Source: Parahoeflea alexandrii (lineage in GTDB: Bacteria; Pseudomonadota; Alphaproteobacteria; Rhizobiales; Rhizobiaceae). From it: a stretch of DNA of 64,000 bases. The notes under the pieces were generated by a model, which was given only the letters and a program-made list of their open reading frames with translations, ran no database searches and was not told the DNA's origin. A program made the position numbers and the translations under genes. Positions 26,158-35,913 of this stretch are shown piece after piece; positions within the stretch are counted from its first letter, which is position 1; each line of letters begins with the position of its first letter. The stretch lies in assembly GCF_024105735.1 (NCBI RefSeq), contig NZ_JAAAML010000001.1:558001-622000 (forward strand). The letters are read 5' to 3'.

Positions 26158-27651
26158 ATGGCCAGCGATCTTGTCATCGTTTATCACCGTCAACCCTACG
26201 AGGAAGTCGAAGAAAACGGAAAGATCGTTTTCAAGGAAAACAAGAGCCCGAACGGCATCGTCCCAACCCTGAAAGGGTTTTTCGGGCGGGTCGACAAGGG
26301 TGCTTGGGTTGCTTGGAAACTGGCCGAAGACGCCGCCAATCCGGATTTCCAACGGGTCATCGAGATCGAGGACAGCTACGGAAAATACTCCGTTACCCGG
26401 TTGCCGCTGACGCCTGACCAGGTATCAAGTTTCTATCACATCACCTCGAAGGAAGCGTTCTGGCCGATCCTGCATTCGTTCAAGGAACGCTACAATTACG
26501 ACCCGGTGGACTGGCCGACCTTCCGCGAAGTGAACTGGGCCTTTGCCGAGGCCGCGGCCGCGGAAGCAGCGCCCGGTGCCGCTGTCTGGGTGCACGACTA
26601 CAATCTCTGGCTGGTTCCCGGTTATCTGCGCACGCTGCGGCCTGACGTGAAGATCTCGTTCTTCCATCACACGCCGTTCCCGGCGGCCGACATGTTCAAC
26701 GTGCTGCCGTGGCGGCGCGAGATCGTCGAAAGCCTGCTGGCCTGCGACGTGATCGGCTTCCACATCCCGCGCTATGCGGTGAATTTTGTCCATGTGGCGC
26801 AAAGCCTGCTCGAGGTCGGCTCGGTCGTCCGCAAGGACGTCAACCCGGATTTCATCTGGGAAGGAACCGCGTTGTCGGACCGGCGGGTTCCCGAATCCGT
26901 GCTCTACCAGGGCCGCAGGATCAGGATTTCCTGCGCGCCGGTGGGGATCGACTGGGACTTCATCCAGGACCTTGCAGCCTCCGAGCCGACCCGCGAGGAC
27001 GCCAGCGCCATCCGCTCGGAACTGGGAGATTGCAAGCTGATTCTCTCGGTCGGGCGAACCGATTACACCAAGGGTGGCGTCCAGCAACTGGAGAGTTACG
27101 AGAGGCTGCTGCAGACCCATCCGGAACTGCATGGCAAGGTCCGGCTGATGCATGTCTCGGTCGGCGCCAACCGCAACATGGCGGCCTACGAGGAAATCCA
27201 GAGCGAGATCGAGCAGATGGCGGGCCGCATCAACGGCACCTTCGGTTCCTTCGAATGGCAGCCGGTGGCGCTGATATCCTCAGCCGTTCCGTTCAAGGAT
27301 CTGATTGCCTACTACCAGACCGCCGATATCTGCTGGATCACCCCGCTGGCTGACGGCATGAACCTTGTCTGCAAGGAATATGCGGCAGCCCGCACGGATG
27401 GGGACGGGGTTCTGGTGCTCTCGGAGTTTGCCGGAGCGGCGGTTGAACTGTCTTCGGCGGTGATCACCAATCCGTTCTCGCACCGCTCGATGGACATGGC
27501 GATCGAGCAGGCACTTGCGATGCCGGAGGAAGAACGCCGGCAGCGCATGGCGATGATGCGTGAAACCGTCAAACGCTACGGCATCAAGGCCTGGGCAGAA
27601 GACCAGATGAGCTATTTCACCGACGACGAAACGCTCCCCGCAGCGCAATAA
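26158..27651 (+). CDS. ggpS: Glucosylglycerol-phosphate synthase (GT20)
   Basis: A 497-residue glycosyltransferase family 20 enzyme. Motifs include WVHDYNLWLVPGYLR and FFHHTPFPAADMFNVLPWRRE, then GRTDYTKG and the donor-site tail region with ADGMNLVCKEY. The FHHTPFPAADMF form fits glucosylglycerol-phosphate synthases better than OtsA trehalose-phosphate synthases. It transfers glucose from a nucleotide sugar (ADP-glucose in known cases) to glycerol-3-phosphate. It is the third gene of the gpsA-phosphatase-synthase operon, which together makes glucosylglycerol, a salt-stress compatible solute. The start is the ATG just after the phosphatase stop. Confidence 0.88.
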   Translation: MASDLVIVYHRQPYEEVEENGKIVFKENKSPNGIVPTLKGFFGRVDKGAWVAWKLAEDAANPDFQRVIEIEDSYGKYSVTRLPLTPDQVSSFYHITSKEAFWPILHSFKERYNYDPVDWPTFREVNWAFAEAAAAEAAPGAAVWVHDYNLWLVPGYLRTLRPDVKISFFHHTPFPAADMFNVLPWRREIVESLLACDVIGFHIPRYAVNFVHVAQSLLEVGSVVRKDVNPDFIWEGTALSDRRVPESVLYQGRRIRISCAPVGIDWDFIQDLAASEPTREDASAIRSELGDCKLILSVGRTDYTKGGVQQLESYERLLQTHPELHGKVRLMHVSVGANRNMAAYEEIQSEIEQMAGRINGTFGSFEWQPVALISSAVPFKDLIAYYQTADICWITPLADGMNLVCKEYAAARTDGDGVLVLSEFAGAAVELSSAVITNPFSHRSMDMAIEQALAMPEEERRQRMAMMRETVKRYGIKAWAEDQMSYFTDDETLPAAQ

Positions 27652-27703
27652 CCTGCGCAATTCGCACGCTCGGGAGGCTCCAGAGGAGGGGCTTGGCGGG
27701 GGC

Positions 27704-29767
27704 TCAGCGGCCCTCGCGGAACCAGGTCGCGCCAAGCGCCAGGATCATCAGCGCCAGCCCCAGGAAACCACCGAAAAGCGGCACCGAGCGCACGCCCTTG
27801 AGCACGCTTTCGTTGCTGGCGCGCAAGCCCATGCGCTCGCCGGCGTCGATCCGCGCTGATCGCGTTGGCAGGATCTGCGGCAAGTCGCTGGCGGTGGCAT
27901 TGACGCGTGTCGTCAGGCCGCCGGTTTCTGCCGAGACAGGAGCGATGACGTCAGTGGTCGAGACGGTTGCACGGAACTCGGGTGCGTCGACCGCCCCGAC
28001 ATGGGCGAGCGCACGCAGATCTCCGGAGGTGACTTCGACAAGACCCGGCTGGTCGAGCGCCAGCTCCGAGCGGAACAGTCCGTCCCCTGCGGGCGCCAGA
28101 ATGACCTCGCGGGTTTCGCCTGAGGGCAGTTCGATGGTGGCGGGGTCCGTCGTGTCGCTCATGGTCTGGCGCTCGATGACCAAGGTGCGGCCATTGGCGG
28201 TGGCGCGCAGTGCCTCTTCCTCAAGCGAGGGTTCCTTCATCAGCCAGTGGGCAATGCGGCGATAAAGAGCGACATGCGGGCCGCCGCCTTCAAAGCCTCG
28301 GGCCCAAAGCCAGCCGTGATCGGACAGGAGCATCGCCACCCGGCCTTCACCGTAGCGGTTGAGGACCAACAGCGGCTCGTTGGCAGCGCCGCGCATGACC
28401 ACATCGCCGGCTGTGTCGCCGACGCTAACCGTACGGAACCAGCGGCCCCAATCCGGCGGCTCGCTCAAGGCTCCGGGCAGGGTTCGGGTGACCGGATGAC
28501 GACGGCCATTATCCGACAGCCGCGGATAATAACCTGCCTCGGTGACCGCGCCGGTCGGCACTGCCGGAAGCGCGGGCGCCAGCGGCGTTTCGGCAATCGA
28601 TTCCACACCGGCCAGCTCCGGACCTGCGGCCACGAGCAGGGCGCCGCCGTCTTCGACATAGCGGGCTATGTAATCGTAGTAGAGCACCGGCAGAACGCCG
28701 CGGTTCTGGTAGCGGTCGAAGATGATCAGGTCGAACTCATCGATCTTCTCGACAAATAGCTCACGGGTCGGGAAGGCGATCAGAGAGAGTTCGGAGATCG
28801 GAGTGCCGTCCTGTTTTTCGGGCGGGCGCAGGATGGTGAAGTGTACCAGATCGACGGACGCATCCGACTTCAGCAGGTTTCGCCAGGCGCGTTCGCCCGA
28901 ATGCGGCGCGCCCGAAACAAGCAGCACGCGCAGGTTCTCGCGAATGCCCTCGATCAGCGTGACCGTGTGATTGTTGGCGGTGGTGACCTCGCCGTCGAGC
29001 TCATCGACGGAGAACTCGACGATGTTTTCGCCGCCCCGTGGCAGATTGAGATAAAACGGGGTCTCCTCACCGGCGACGGCAGTTTCGGTCGCGATCTCGT
29101 CGCCATTGACCCGGACGGTGACATTTACCGGCCCGCCTGGTGATGCGGCGCCATCCTCGCTGACGCGGTAGACGATCTCCTGATCTTCACCGACGATGCC
29201 AAAGCGCGGGCTGCGAACAATGTCGACCCGCCGGTCTCTCTCGTCGGGTTCGCCGACGATCAGGCCGTGCAGAGGTGCGTCGAGCCCCAGCGCGGAGAGC
29301 GATCCGGGGACGTCATGGACCTGTCCGTCGGTGATCATCACCGCGCCGGCAAGGCGCGAGCTCGGAACATCGCGGATGCCTGACGCCAGGGCTTCGAACA
29401 GTCGGGTCGATGGCGACTGTGCATCCGGATCGGTGACAGCCTCGATAACGCGGCTTTCGAACGCAGGGTAGCGCGCGATCCGCTCGGTCAGCGCCTTCAG
29501 CGCCGCGTCGGTGCGTGCGGTCCGGTCCCCGCTCATCTGGCTGGGGCTGCGATCGACCACGATGGCGACCACGCTGGTCACCGGTTCGCGGTCCTCGAAA
29601 TTGGCGACGGGATTGGCAAGCGCCAGCACGAGTGCAGCGAGCGCCAGCGCGCGAAGTGCTGCTCCGCGCATCCGCTTGGCGATGGCCCAGCCGATCAGCA
29701 GGAGCGCAATGACGCCAATTGCAAGGATCGCCGGCAGCGGCAGGAACGGATCAAAGGCCAGGCTCAT
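27704..29767 (-). CDS. Membrane protein with GATase-like domain (MoxR cluster)
   Basis: A 687-residue protein. Two N-terminal transmembrane helices (about 10-27 and 35-55) precede a large extracytoplasmic region. That region begins with a von Willebrand-like segment (VVAIVVDRSPSQM) and continues into a class I glutamine amidotransferase-like fold around residues 360-500. I do not see an intact GATase catalytic triad, so it is probably not an enzyme. A C-terminal helix (about 660-680) re-enters the membrane. It is last of four genes with MoxR, DUF58 and BatA/DUF4159, and is probably part of one envelope-associated assembly. Confidence 0.8.
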   Translation of the reverse strand: MSLAFDPFLPLPAILAIGVIALLLIGWAIAKRMRGAALRALALAALVLALANPVANFEDREPVTSVVAIVVDRSPSQMSGDRTARTDAALKALTERIARYPAFESRVIEAVTDPDAQSPSTRLFEALASGIRDVPSSRLAGAVMITDGQVHDVPGSLSALGLDAPLHGLIVGEPDERDRRVDIVRSPRFGIVGEDQEIVYRVSEDGAASPGGPVNVTVRVNGDEIATETAVAGEETPFYLNLPRGGENIVEFSVDELDGEVTTANNHTVTLIEGIRENLRVLLVSGAPHSGERAWRNLLKSDASVDLVHFTILRPPEKQDGTPISELSLIAFPTRELFVEKIDEFDLIIFDRYQNRGVLPVLYYDYIARYVEDGGALLVAAGPELAGVESIAETPLAPALPAVPTGAVTEAGYYPRLSDNGRRHPVTRTLPGALSEPPDWGRWFRTVSVGDTAGDVVMRGAANEPLLVLNRYGEGRVAMLLSDHGWLWARGFEGGGPHVALYRRIAHWLMKEPSLEEEALRATANGRTLVIERQTMSDTTDPATIELPSGETREVILAPAGDGLFRSELALDQPGLVEVTSGDLRALAHVGAVDAPEFRATVSTTDVIAPVSAETGGLTTRVNATASDLPQILPTRSARIDAGERMGLRASNESVLKGVRSVPLFGGFLGLALMILALGATWFREGR

Positions 29768-29768
29768 T

Positions 29769-32588
29769 TCATTGCCCCAATCGTTCGAGAAGTGCGGGGA
29801 TGTGGACCTGATCAGCCTTGTAGTTGCCGGTCAGCATGTACATGACGATGTTGACCCCGGCCCGGAAGGCATATTCGCGCTGCCAGGGGTCGGCCGGGAT
29901 GGTCGAGAACATCGGAAAGCCCTGCTCGTCCACGGCCCAGGCCGCGGCCATGTCGTTGCCAGTGATCAGGATCGATGAGACGCCGTCGCCGGTGCGCGCC
30001 GGCCGCTCGGCGGGGTTGTTCGTGTCGGGTATGGCCTCGACCCAGAGCGGACCGTCGGAATAGCGGCCCGGAAACGTCTCGAGCAGGAAGAAGGACTTGG
30101 TCAGCACGTGATCGGCGGGAACCGGCTCCAGCGGCGGAATGTCGAGACTGGCCAGGATCTGCTGCAATCGCAGCGTCAGGGCGCTCGAACCGCCGCCCAG
30201 ATCGACAATCCGGTCGCGGGTGTCGAACAGCACCGTTCCTCCGCTCTTCATGTAAGCGTCGATGCGGCTGATGGCGGCGGGCGAAGGCATGTCTGCGTCT
30301 TCGCTCATCGGCCAGTAGATGAGCGGATAGAGCGCCAGCTGGTCGGTCTCTATGTCAACGCCCATCGCCGTTCCAGGCTCCAGTGCGGTGCGGCTGAAGA
30401 GATAGCGAGACAGGCTGTCGAGGCCGAGCTTGCTGACATTGTCGGTCTCGTCATCTCCGGTGATGACATAGGCAAGCCGGGTCCGGTCGAGACTCTCAAG
30501 AAGATCGACATCGCCGGGCTGGGCGTCCTGGGCATGAACTGTCGATGGGGCGACTGTCAGCGCGACCGACAGGCCGGAGATGAGCAATATCGCTGCGGCT
30601 GCCGAAGCCCGTGTTGCGGGCTTCAAACCACGGCGACGGAAGGCGCCGTTGAGCACCAGAACGATCAGAGTATCGGCCAGCAGGGCGATGAGGGCGGCGG
30701 AAAACAGCCAGGGCCTGAAATCGACCGCGCTGTCGCCGGCGATCGCGGAACGGGTCACCGGGACCTCGAATTCCGGGATCGCTATCGGAGCAAGGGTTTC
30801 TCCGGGCTCAAACAGGTTGAGCGCCACGAAGCCGTCCTCGCCTCCATACAGGCCCGGTGGATTGTCGGGGCCTGCCCGAACCACGCTGCTGCCGGTCAGG
30901 GCGAGCGGCTTGGCGTCGCCACTTGCCGGCAACAGGGCCGCGTTGGCATCAAGCAGCCGCCAGGGCGGCAGGATGCCGGAGCCGGCTTCGCCACCGCCCG
31001 AAACTGCGCGGGAGAGCTGCACCACGCGGCGCAGCATGTCGACGAAATGGCCGGAAATCGGCAGGTTGGACCAGCTGGCCTCGGCGGTGACATGGAACAG
31101 CACGATCCGGCCGGAGCCGCGCTCGCTGGCTGTCACCAGCGGAGTGCCGTCAGCAAGGCTGGCCCAGGTGCGCGCGGCAAGATCCGCCGATGGCTCGGCC
31201 AGAACCTGGCGGCGAATGGCAATGTCGCGGGGCGTCGGCAATCCGGCAAAGGGTCCGGTCGACGGATAGGCGGCCAGCGGTTGCGGCTCGATCCAGGAGA
31301 GCGCGCCACCAAGCTCGCGTTCGCCCTTGCGGAGCAGGACCGGCAGCAACTGGCTGTCGGACGGCGCCGCAGCCAGCCGTGGTCCGGCAAAGCGGATCAG
31401 TGTGCCGCCGCGCTCGACCCATTCGTCAAGCGATGTGCTGACATCCTCGGGCAGGGTGCCGATATCCGACATGACGATCACCGCCGGAGACTGGGCCAGC
31501 AGTTTCGGAATGGATGCGGACATCTCCTCGTTGCCGGCTTCGATCAGGTCGGCATAGGGGGAGAGTGCGCGGTTGATATAGTAGAGCGGCGAGAGCAACG
31601 GCTGGGCGATGTCAGCGGCCTCTCCCGAAATGAGCGCCACCCTGCGGCGCCGGAAGCTGTCATCAAGCAAGCGGGCCGACGCCGCGGTGTCGACGCCGGT
31701 GACATCGAGACGGGCGATGTCGTTGCGGATTTCGAAGGGGGCCGAGATGGTCCCGGTGGCCTCGGCGTCCCCGACCGCAAAACGGATTTCGCCGGATGCG
31801 ATCTCGCGGCCCTTGCTGTCGCTTGCAGTCAGTGCGAAGTTTTCCGCCTGTCCGCTGTCGAGGCGGCTTGCGGTAACGCTCAGCCTGTCGGCGCCGTTGT
31901 CGGCACCGGTGAGCGCCAGGGCCCGGGCTTCCGAAGCGCCGATGATGCGGATTGCGGAGGCTTCCAGCCCGGCGAGGCGGTTCAGCGCATCGGCGGCATC
32001 CGAAGTTTCGACCCCGTCGCTGATATAGGCGATGGTTCCCGGGCGGGTTTCTCCGAGGGCGGCAATGAGTGCGGTCGCGGCCGCGGCCCGTTCCGGGCGC
32101 AGGGGTTGCGGCCTGGCTGCGCGCAATTGGTCGCGCGCGCGCTCGAAGCCGGTTGGCGTGGCGTCATGGCGGCGGTTGGCGGTGAAGACGATCGCCACCG
32201 GAATGTCCAGGTCCTCGGCCTCGTTGATCAGCATCTGTGCCGCCTCCACCCGCGCATCCCAATCGGGTGCGCTGGCCCAGCCATTGTCGATGACGAGAGC
32301 AAGAGGCCCGTTCGACGACAGCGCCCGGTCGCGCGGGTTGAGGACGGGTTCGGCCAGCGCCAGGATCACCAGGGCAGCAATCAACAAACGCAAGGCAGTC
32401 AGCCACCAAGGGCTGCGCGACGGGGTTTCCTCGGGCTTGAGGACACGGGCTAGAATGGCCAGCGGCGCAAAGGGTTCGGCCTGCGGGCGAGGGGGCGTGA
32501 GCCGCAGCAGCCACCAGATTACCGGCAGGGCGAGCAATCCGAACAGTATCGCCGGTGCGCCGAAAGCGAAGGGAAGGCCTGCAATCAT
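29769..32588 (-). CDS. BatA N-terminal / DUF4159 domain membrane protein
   Basis: A 939-residue membrane protein. The N-terminus has the BatA-type two-helix start (WWLLRLTPPRP, then ALRLLIAALVILALAEP). It is followed by a von Willebrand-like region (LALVIDNGW), a large beta-rich extracytoplasmic part and one or two helices near residues 640 and 670. The last ~220 residues are a DUF4159 domain (LDRTRLAYVITGDDETD, then VLFDTRDRI). Its start overlaps the DUF58 stop by four bases. Proteins of this set are linked to envelope stress and MoxR-type chaperone function, but the role is poorly known. Confidence 0.85.
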   Translation of the reverse strand: MIAGLPFAFGAPAILFGLLALPVIWWLLRLTPPRPQAEPFAPLAILARVLKPEETPSRSPWWLTALRLLIAALVILALAEPVLNPRDRALSSNGPLALVIDNGWASAPDWDARVEAAQMLINEAEDLDIPVAIVFTANRRHDATPTGFERARDQLRAARPQPLRPERAAAATALIAALGETRPGTIAYISDGVETSDAADALNRLAGLEASAIRIIGASEARALALTGADNGADRLSVTASRLDSGQAENFALTASDSKGREIASGEIRFAVGDAEATGTISAPFEIRNDIARLDVTGVDTAASARLLDDSFRRRRVALISGEAADIAQPLLSPLYYINRALSPYADLIEAGNEEMSASIPKLLAQSPAVIVMSDIGTLPEDVSTSLDEWVERGGTLIRFAGPRLAAAPSDSQLLPVLLRKGERELGGALSWIEPQPLAAYPSTGPFAGLPTPRDIAIRRQVLAEPSADLAARTWASLADGTPLVTASERGSGRIVLFHVTAEASWSNLPISGHFVDMLRRVVQLSRAVSGGGEAGSGILPPWRLLDANAALLPASGDAKPLALTGSSVVRAGPDNPPGLYGGEDGFVALNLFEPGETLAPIAIPEFEVPVTRSAIAGDSAVDFRPWLFSAALIALLADTLIVLVLNGAFRRRGLKPATRASAAAAILLISGLSVALTVAPSTVHAQDAQPGDVDLLESLDRTRLAYVITGDDETDNVSKLGLDSLSRYLFSRTALEPGTAMGVDIETDQLALYPLIYWPMSEDADMPSPAAISRIDAYMKSGGTVLFDTRDRIVDLGGGSSALTLRLQQILASLDIPPLEPVPADHVLTKSFFLLETFPGRYSDGPLWVEAIPDTNNPAERPARTGDGVSSILITGNDMAAAWAVDEQGFPMFSTIPADPWQREYAFRAGVNIVMYMLTGNYKADQVHIPALLERLGQ

Positions 32589-33502
32589 GAGAATGCCGCC
32601 TTCTTGGCTGTTGGAATGCCCGAGAGATGACCATGGGCTGCGGCAAGCGCCTCGGACGCCAGGCGATCGGTGCGATGGGCGAGAAAGCTCCAGCCCATGC
32701 GGCGTACGCCTTGCGCCAGGGTCTCACGGCGGGCAAGCCAGGCCTGACGATAATCGGCGGCAACCGTCTCGGCGCGGCCGGCGACAAGCTTCTGGCCGGT
32801 TTCGGGGTCACGGAACTCGGTGCGGCCGGAATAGGGAAACATCTCCTCGGCCGGATCGGCGACCTCGATGACGTGCCCGCGGATCCCGCGCCGGGCGGCG
32901 GGGCCGATGCAGTTGTCGAGCATCTCCTCGGTATCGAGGAAGTCCCCGATCAGGACGATGTCGCTCATGCGGCCGATCTGGCCGAGTTCCGGCAGGGTGT
33001 CCTGGACCGGTGCGTGTGACAGTGCCAGTGCCAGCCGCTCGGCGGCATTTCGCGAGGCGACGGGTTCCAACACGCCCGGACAGCCGATGCGCTCGCCCGA
33101 GCGGGAGAGGATTTCGGCCAGCGCCAGCATCAGCACCAGGGCGCGGCTTTCCTTGCTGACGATCGCGACATCGGACTTGTAGAGCATGGAGGGGGACTGG
33201 TCGGCCCAAAGCCAGATGGTGTGGGCTGCTTCCCATTCGCGGTCGCGGACATAAAGACTGTCATCACGTGCGGAGCGGCGCCAGTCGATCCGGGACAGCG
33301 ATTCGCCGTCGACATAGGGTCGGAACTGCCAGAATGTTTCGCCGATGCCGCGCTTGCGGCGGCCGTGCCAGCCGGCAATGACCGTGTTGGCAACGCGCCG
33401 GGCCTCGGCGAGGCAATCGGGCAGCAGCGCCGCGCGCTGGCGGGCGCGGGCAAGCGCATCAAGCCGCGCAGTCGGTCGGGTCAGCTGGCCGATCGACGCC
33501 AT
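32585..33502 (-). CDS. DUF58 domain protein
   Basis: A 305-residue cytoplasmic protein. It has the DUF58 signature: WHGRRKRGIGETFWQFRPY, then SRIDWRRSARDDSLYVRDRE, a von Willebrand-like fold with LWADQSPSM. It typically works with a MoxR AAA ATPase, whose gene is immediately upstream (4 bases). I chose the ATG giving MASIGQLT; a 12-codon longer start would overlap moxR. Confidence 0.9.
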   Translation of the reverse strand: MASIGQLTRPTARLDALARARQRAALLPDCLAEARRVANTVIAGWHGRRKRGIGETFWQFRPYVDGESLSRIDWRRSARDDSLYVRDREWEAAHTIWLWADQSPSMLYKSDVAIVSKESRALVLMLALAEILSRSGERIGCPGVLEPVASRNAAERLALALSHAPVQDTLPELGQIGRMSDIVLIGDFLDTEEMLDNCIGPAARRGIRGHVIEVADPAEEMFPYSGRTEFRDPETGQKLVAGRAETVAADYRQAWLARRETLAQGVRRMGWSFLAHRTDRLASEALAAAHGHLSGIPTAKKAAFS

Positions 33503-33506
33503 CGGC

Positions 33507-34520
33507 TCACCCGGCTTTCGGGGTGACGAGGCCGGCAATCACATCGCGGATGCCAATACCTTCGGCGCGCGCGGTGAAGGTCAGCGCCATGCGGTGCTGC
33601 AGGATCGGTTCGGCAAGGGCGCGGACATCATCAATCGACGGGGCGAGCCTGCCATCATAGAGTGCGCGGGCGCGGGCGCAGAGCATCATTGCCTGGCCGG
33701 CACGCGGGCCCGGGCCCCAGGAGATGGTTTCGTCAACCCTAGCATTGCCATGGCCGGGACGGGCGGCCCGGACGAGTTCGAGGATCGCATCGACCACCGA
33801 TTCAGGAACCGGCATCTGGCGGATCAGTGCCTGGATGGCGGTCAGCCGCTCCATGGTGATGGCGGGCCGGGCAACGGCTTCCTTTGCGCCAGTGGTGTCA
33901 AGCAGGATGCGGCGTTCGGCGGCCATTTCCGGATAGGGCACGTCGACCTGCATCAGGAAACGGTCGAGCTGGGCTTCGGGCAAGGGATAGGTGCCTTCCT
34001 GCTCGAGCGGATTCTGGGTTGCCAGAACATGGAACGGCCTTGGCAGGTCATGCTGCGCGCCGGCAACGGTGACATGATACTCCTGCATGGCCTGCAGCAG
34101 TGCCGACTGGGTGCGCGGAGAGGCGCGGTTGATCTCGTCGGCCATCAGCAGCTGGGTGAACACCGGGCCAGGGACGAAGCGGAACGAGCGGCGGCCGTTC
34201 TCGTCCTGGTCCATGACCTCGGAGCCAAGAATGTCGGACGGCATCAGGTCGGGCGTGAACTGGATACGGTTGGAATTGAGGCCGAGAACGGTGCCGAGCG
34301 TGGTGACCAGCTTGGTCTTGGCAAGTCCGGGGACACCGACGAGAAGGGCATGGCCGCCCGAGAGGACTGCGAGAAGTGTCTGTTCGACGACGCTTTCCTG
34401 ACCGAAAATGACATCGGAGACGGCCTGCTTTATACCGGAGATGTCGGCCAGGGCCTGCTCCGCGGCTGCGATGACTGCTTTTTCGTCGATCGGCTTTGCG
34501 CCAGTGTCGATGCGTCCCAT
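33507..34520 (-). CDS. MoxR family AAA ATPase
   Basis: A 337-residue AAA+ ATPase. Walker A is GVPGLAKTK, Walker B MADEINRASPR, sensor region LATQNPLEQEGTYPL, and the C-terminal lid follows. MoxR proteins act as chaperone-like ATPases that assemble or activate VWA-domain partners. Here it leads a four-gene operon with DUF58 and two large VWA-like membrane proteins. The promoter should lie in the 116-bp gap shared with the divergent DUF1285 gene. Confidence 0.93.
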   Translation of the reverse strand: MGRIDTGAKPIDEKAVIAAAEQALADISGIKQAVSDVIFGQESVVEQTLLAVLSGGHALLVGVPGLAKTKLVTTLGTVLGLNSNRIQFTPDLMPSDILGSEVMDQDENGRRSFRFVPGPVFTQLLMADEINRASPRTQSALLQAMQEYHVTVAGAQHDLPRPFHVLATQNPLEQEGTYPLPEAQLDRFLMQVDVPYPEMAAERRILLDTTGAKEAVARPAITMERLTAIQALIRQMPVPESVVDAILELVRAARPGHGNARVDETISWGPGPRAGQAMMLCARARALYDGRLAPSIDDVRALAEPILQHRMALTFTARAEGIGIRDVIAGLVTPKAG

Positions 34521-34636
34521 GGGTGTCTCCGCGCGTTCTGGTTCGTCACTCTCAAACAGCTTATTCTACGCTGAAAGGCTGACAAGAGCAGTTCAGATGA
34601 CTATCTGGTTACCTGTAAACATAGCTGGACAGGACA

Positions 34637-35257
34637 ATGGCAAAAACAAGGACCAACACGAAAACAGATGCAGGCGATCTTGCCGCGCTGATTTCGCGCG
34701 CCCAGGCCGACAGGAATGCCGGCAAGGATGGTTTGCCGCCGGTCGAGCGATGGAATCCGCCCTATTGCGGCGATATCGACATGGAAATCCGTGCAGATGG
34801 CACCTGGTTCTACCTGGGGACACCGATCGGGCGGCCGGCGCTGGTGCGTCTTTTTTCCACAGTTCTGCGCCGTGACGAGGACGAAAAGACCTATCTCGTC
34901 ACGCCTGTGGAAAAGATCGGGATCCGCGTCGTGGACGCGCCTTTCCTGGCTGTCGAGATGACGGTAAGCGAAGAAAAAGGTGAACAGGTGCTGACCTTCC
35001 GGACCAATGTCGGTGATGTGGTTCGCGCCGGTCCGGACAACCCGCTGCGCTTCGTCGTCACCGGAGAGGCCGATCAACTCAAGCCCTACATCCTTGTGCG
35101 CGGCCGGCTGGAAGCCCTGGTCAATCGGGCGGTGACCTATGATCTTCTGGCGCTTGGCGAAGAAATCAAGATCGATGGCGAAGCGACCTACGCCATCCGC
35201 TCTGCCGGATCGGTGTTCCCCGTCATGCCGATGCACAGGCTGGAGGCGGGCGTTTGA
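34637..35257 (+). CDS. DUF1285 domain protein
   Basis: A 206-residue cytoplasmic protein of the DUF1285 family. The conserved core runs through ERWNPPYCGDIDMEIRADG, WFYLGTPIGR and VEKIGIRV. The function is unknown; it is found widely in proteobacteria next to Nudix and tRNA nucleotidyltransferase genes, as here. It starts an operon: its stop overlaps the CoA pyrophosphatase start by four bases. Confidence 0.88.
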   Translation: MAKTRTNTKTDAGDLAALISRAQADRNAGKDGLPPVERWNPPYCGDIDMEIRADGTWFYLGTPIGRPALVRLFSTVLRRDEDEKTYLVTPVEKIGIRVVDAPFLAVEMTVSEEKGEQVLTFRTNVGDVVRAGPDNPLRFVVTGEADQLKPYILVRGRLEALVNRAVTYDLLALGEEIKIDGEATYAIRSAGSVFPVMPMHRLEAGV

Positions 35258-35913
35258 TCGATACGGGTTCCCTGATGCCGCCGGGTTTTGACGCCGAGGG
35301 GTTCCGACTGCGCGCCCAGAAGCACGATCCCGACCATGCGTTCGGGTCGGAGCCGGCGCATCTCGGCCATGGCGACCATGTGCTCAATCCCGGCCTGGTC
35401 TCGGGCCTGGTCGATGCCAAGCTGCGGGACGCCGCCGTGCTGGTTCCGGTCACCGATGACGGCCCCGACGCGCGCGTGATCCTGACACGGCGCGCCACAG
35501 CACTTCGCAAGCACTCGGGCCAGGTTGCGTTTCCGGGCGGCTCGGTCGATCCGGAAGACGGCAGCGTGGAGATCGCCGCCATGCGGGAGGCGGAAGAGGA
35601 AATCGGACTGGACCGCCGGTTCGTCGAGCCGGTTGGCCGGCTGCCGGTCTACATGACCACAACCGGATTCCGGATCACGCCGGTGCTTGCCGTGGTCAGG
35701 CCGGGCTATGCCGTCACGGCCAACCCGGTCGAAGTCGACGAGGTGTTCGAAACGCCGCTGTCCTTCCTTATGAACCCGGAAAACCACCGGCGAGAAAGTC
35801 GGGTCTGGGAAGGCATCGAACGGCACTATTACGTCATGCCCTATGGCGAGCATCACATCTGGGGTGTCACCGCCGGGATCATCCGGACAATGTATGAAAG
35901 GCTCTACGCATGA
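35254..35913 (+). CDS. CoA pyrophosphatase (Nudix)
   Basis: A 219-residue Nudix hydrolase of the CoA type. The box is visible from GGSVDPEDG to REAEEEIGL, preceded by the CoA-group motif LRKHSGQVAFPGG. It cleaves CoA and its derivatives to 4'-phosphopantetheine and adenosine 3',5'-bisphosphate. It overlaps both neighbours by four bases, so DUF1285, this gene and the CCA enzyme gene form one translationally coupled unit. Confidence 0.9.
   Translation: MIDTGSLMPPGFDAEGFRLRAQKHDPDHAFGSEPAHLGHGDHVLNPGLVSGLVDAKLRDAAVLVPVTDDGPDARVILTRRATALRKHSGQVAFPGGSVDPEDGSVEIAAMREAEEEIGLDRRFVEPVGRLPVYMTTTGFRITPVLAVVRPGYAVTANPVEVDEVFETPLSFLMNPENHRRESRVWEGIERHYYVMPYGEHHIWGVTAGIIRTMYERLYA

Noticed and set aside
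30108-32453. Plus-strand open frame of 781 codons
   Set aside because: It lies opposite the BatA/DUF4159 gene, which has clear domains. The plus frame is Gly/Arg/Gln-rich with no motif, as expected of a shadow.
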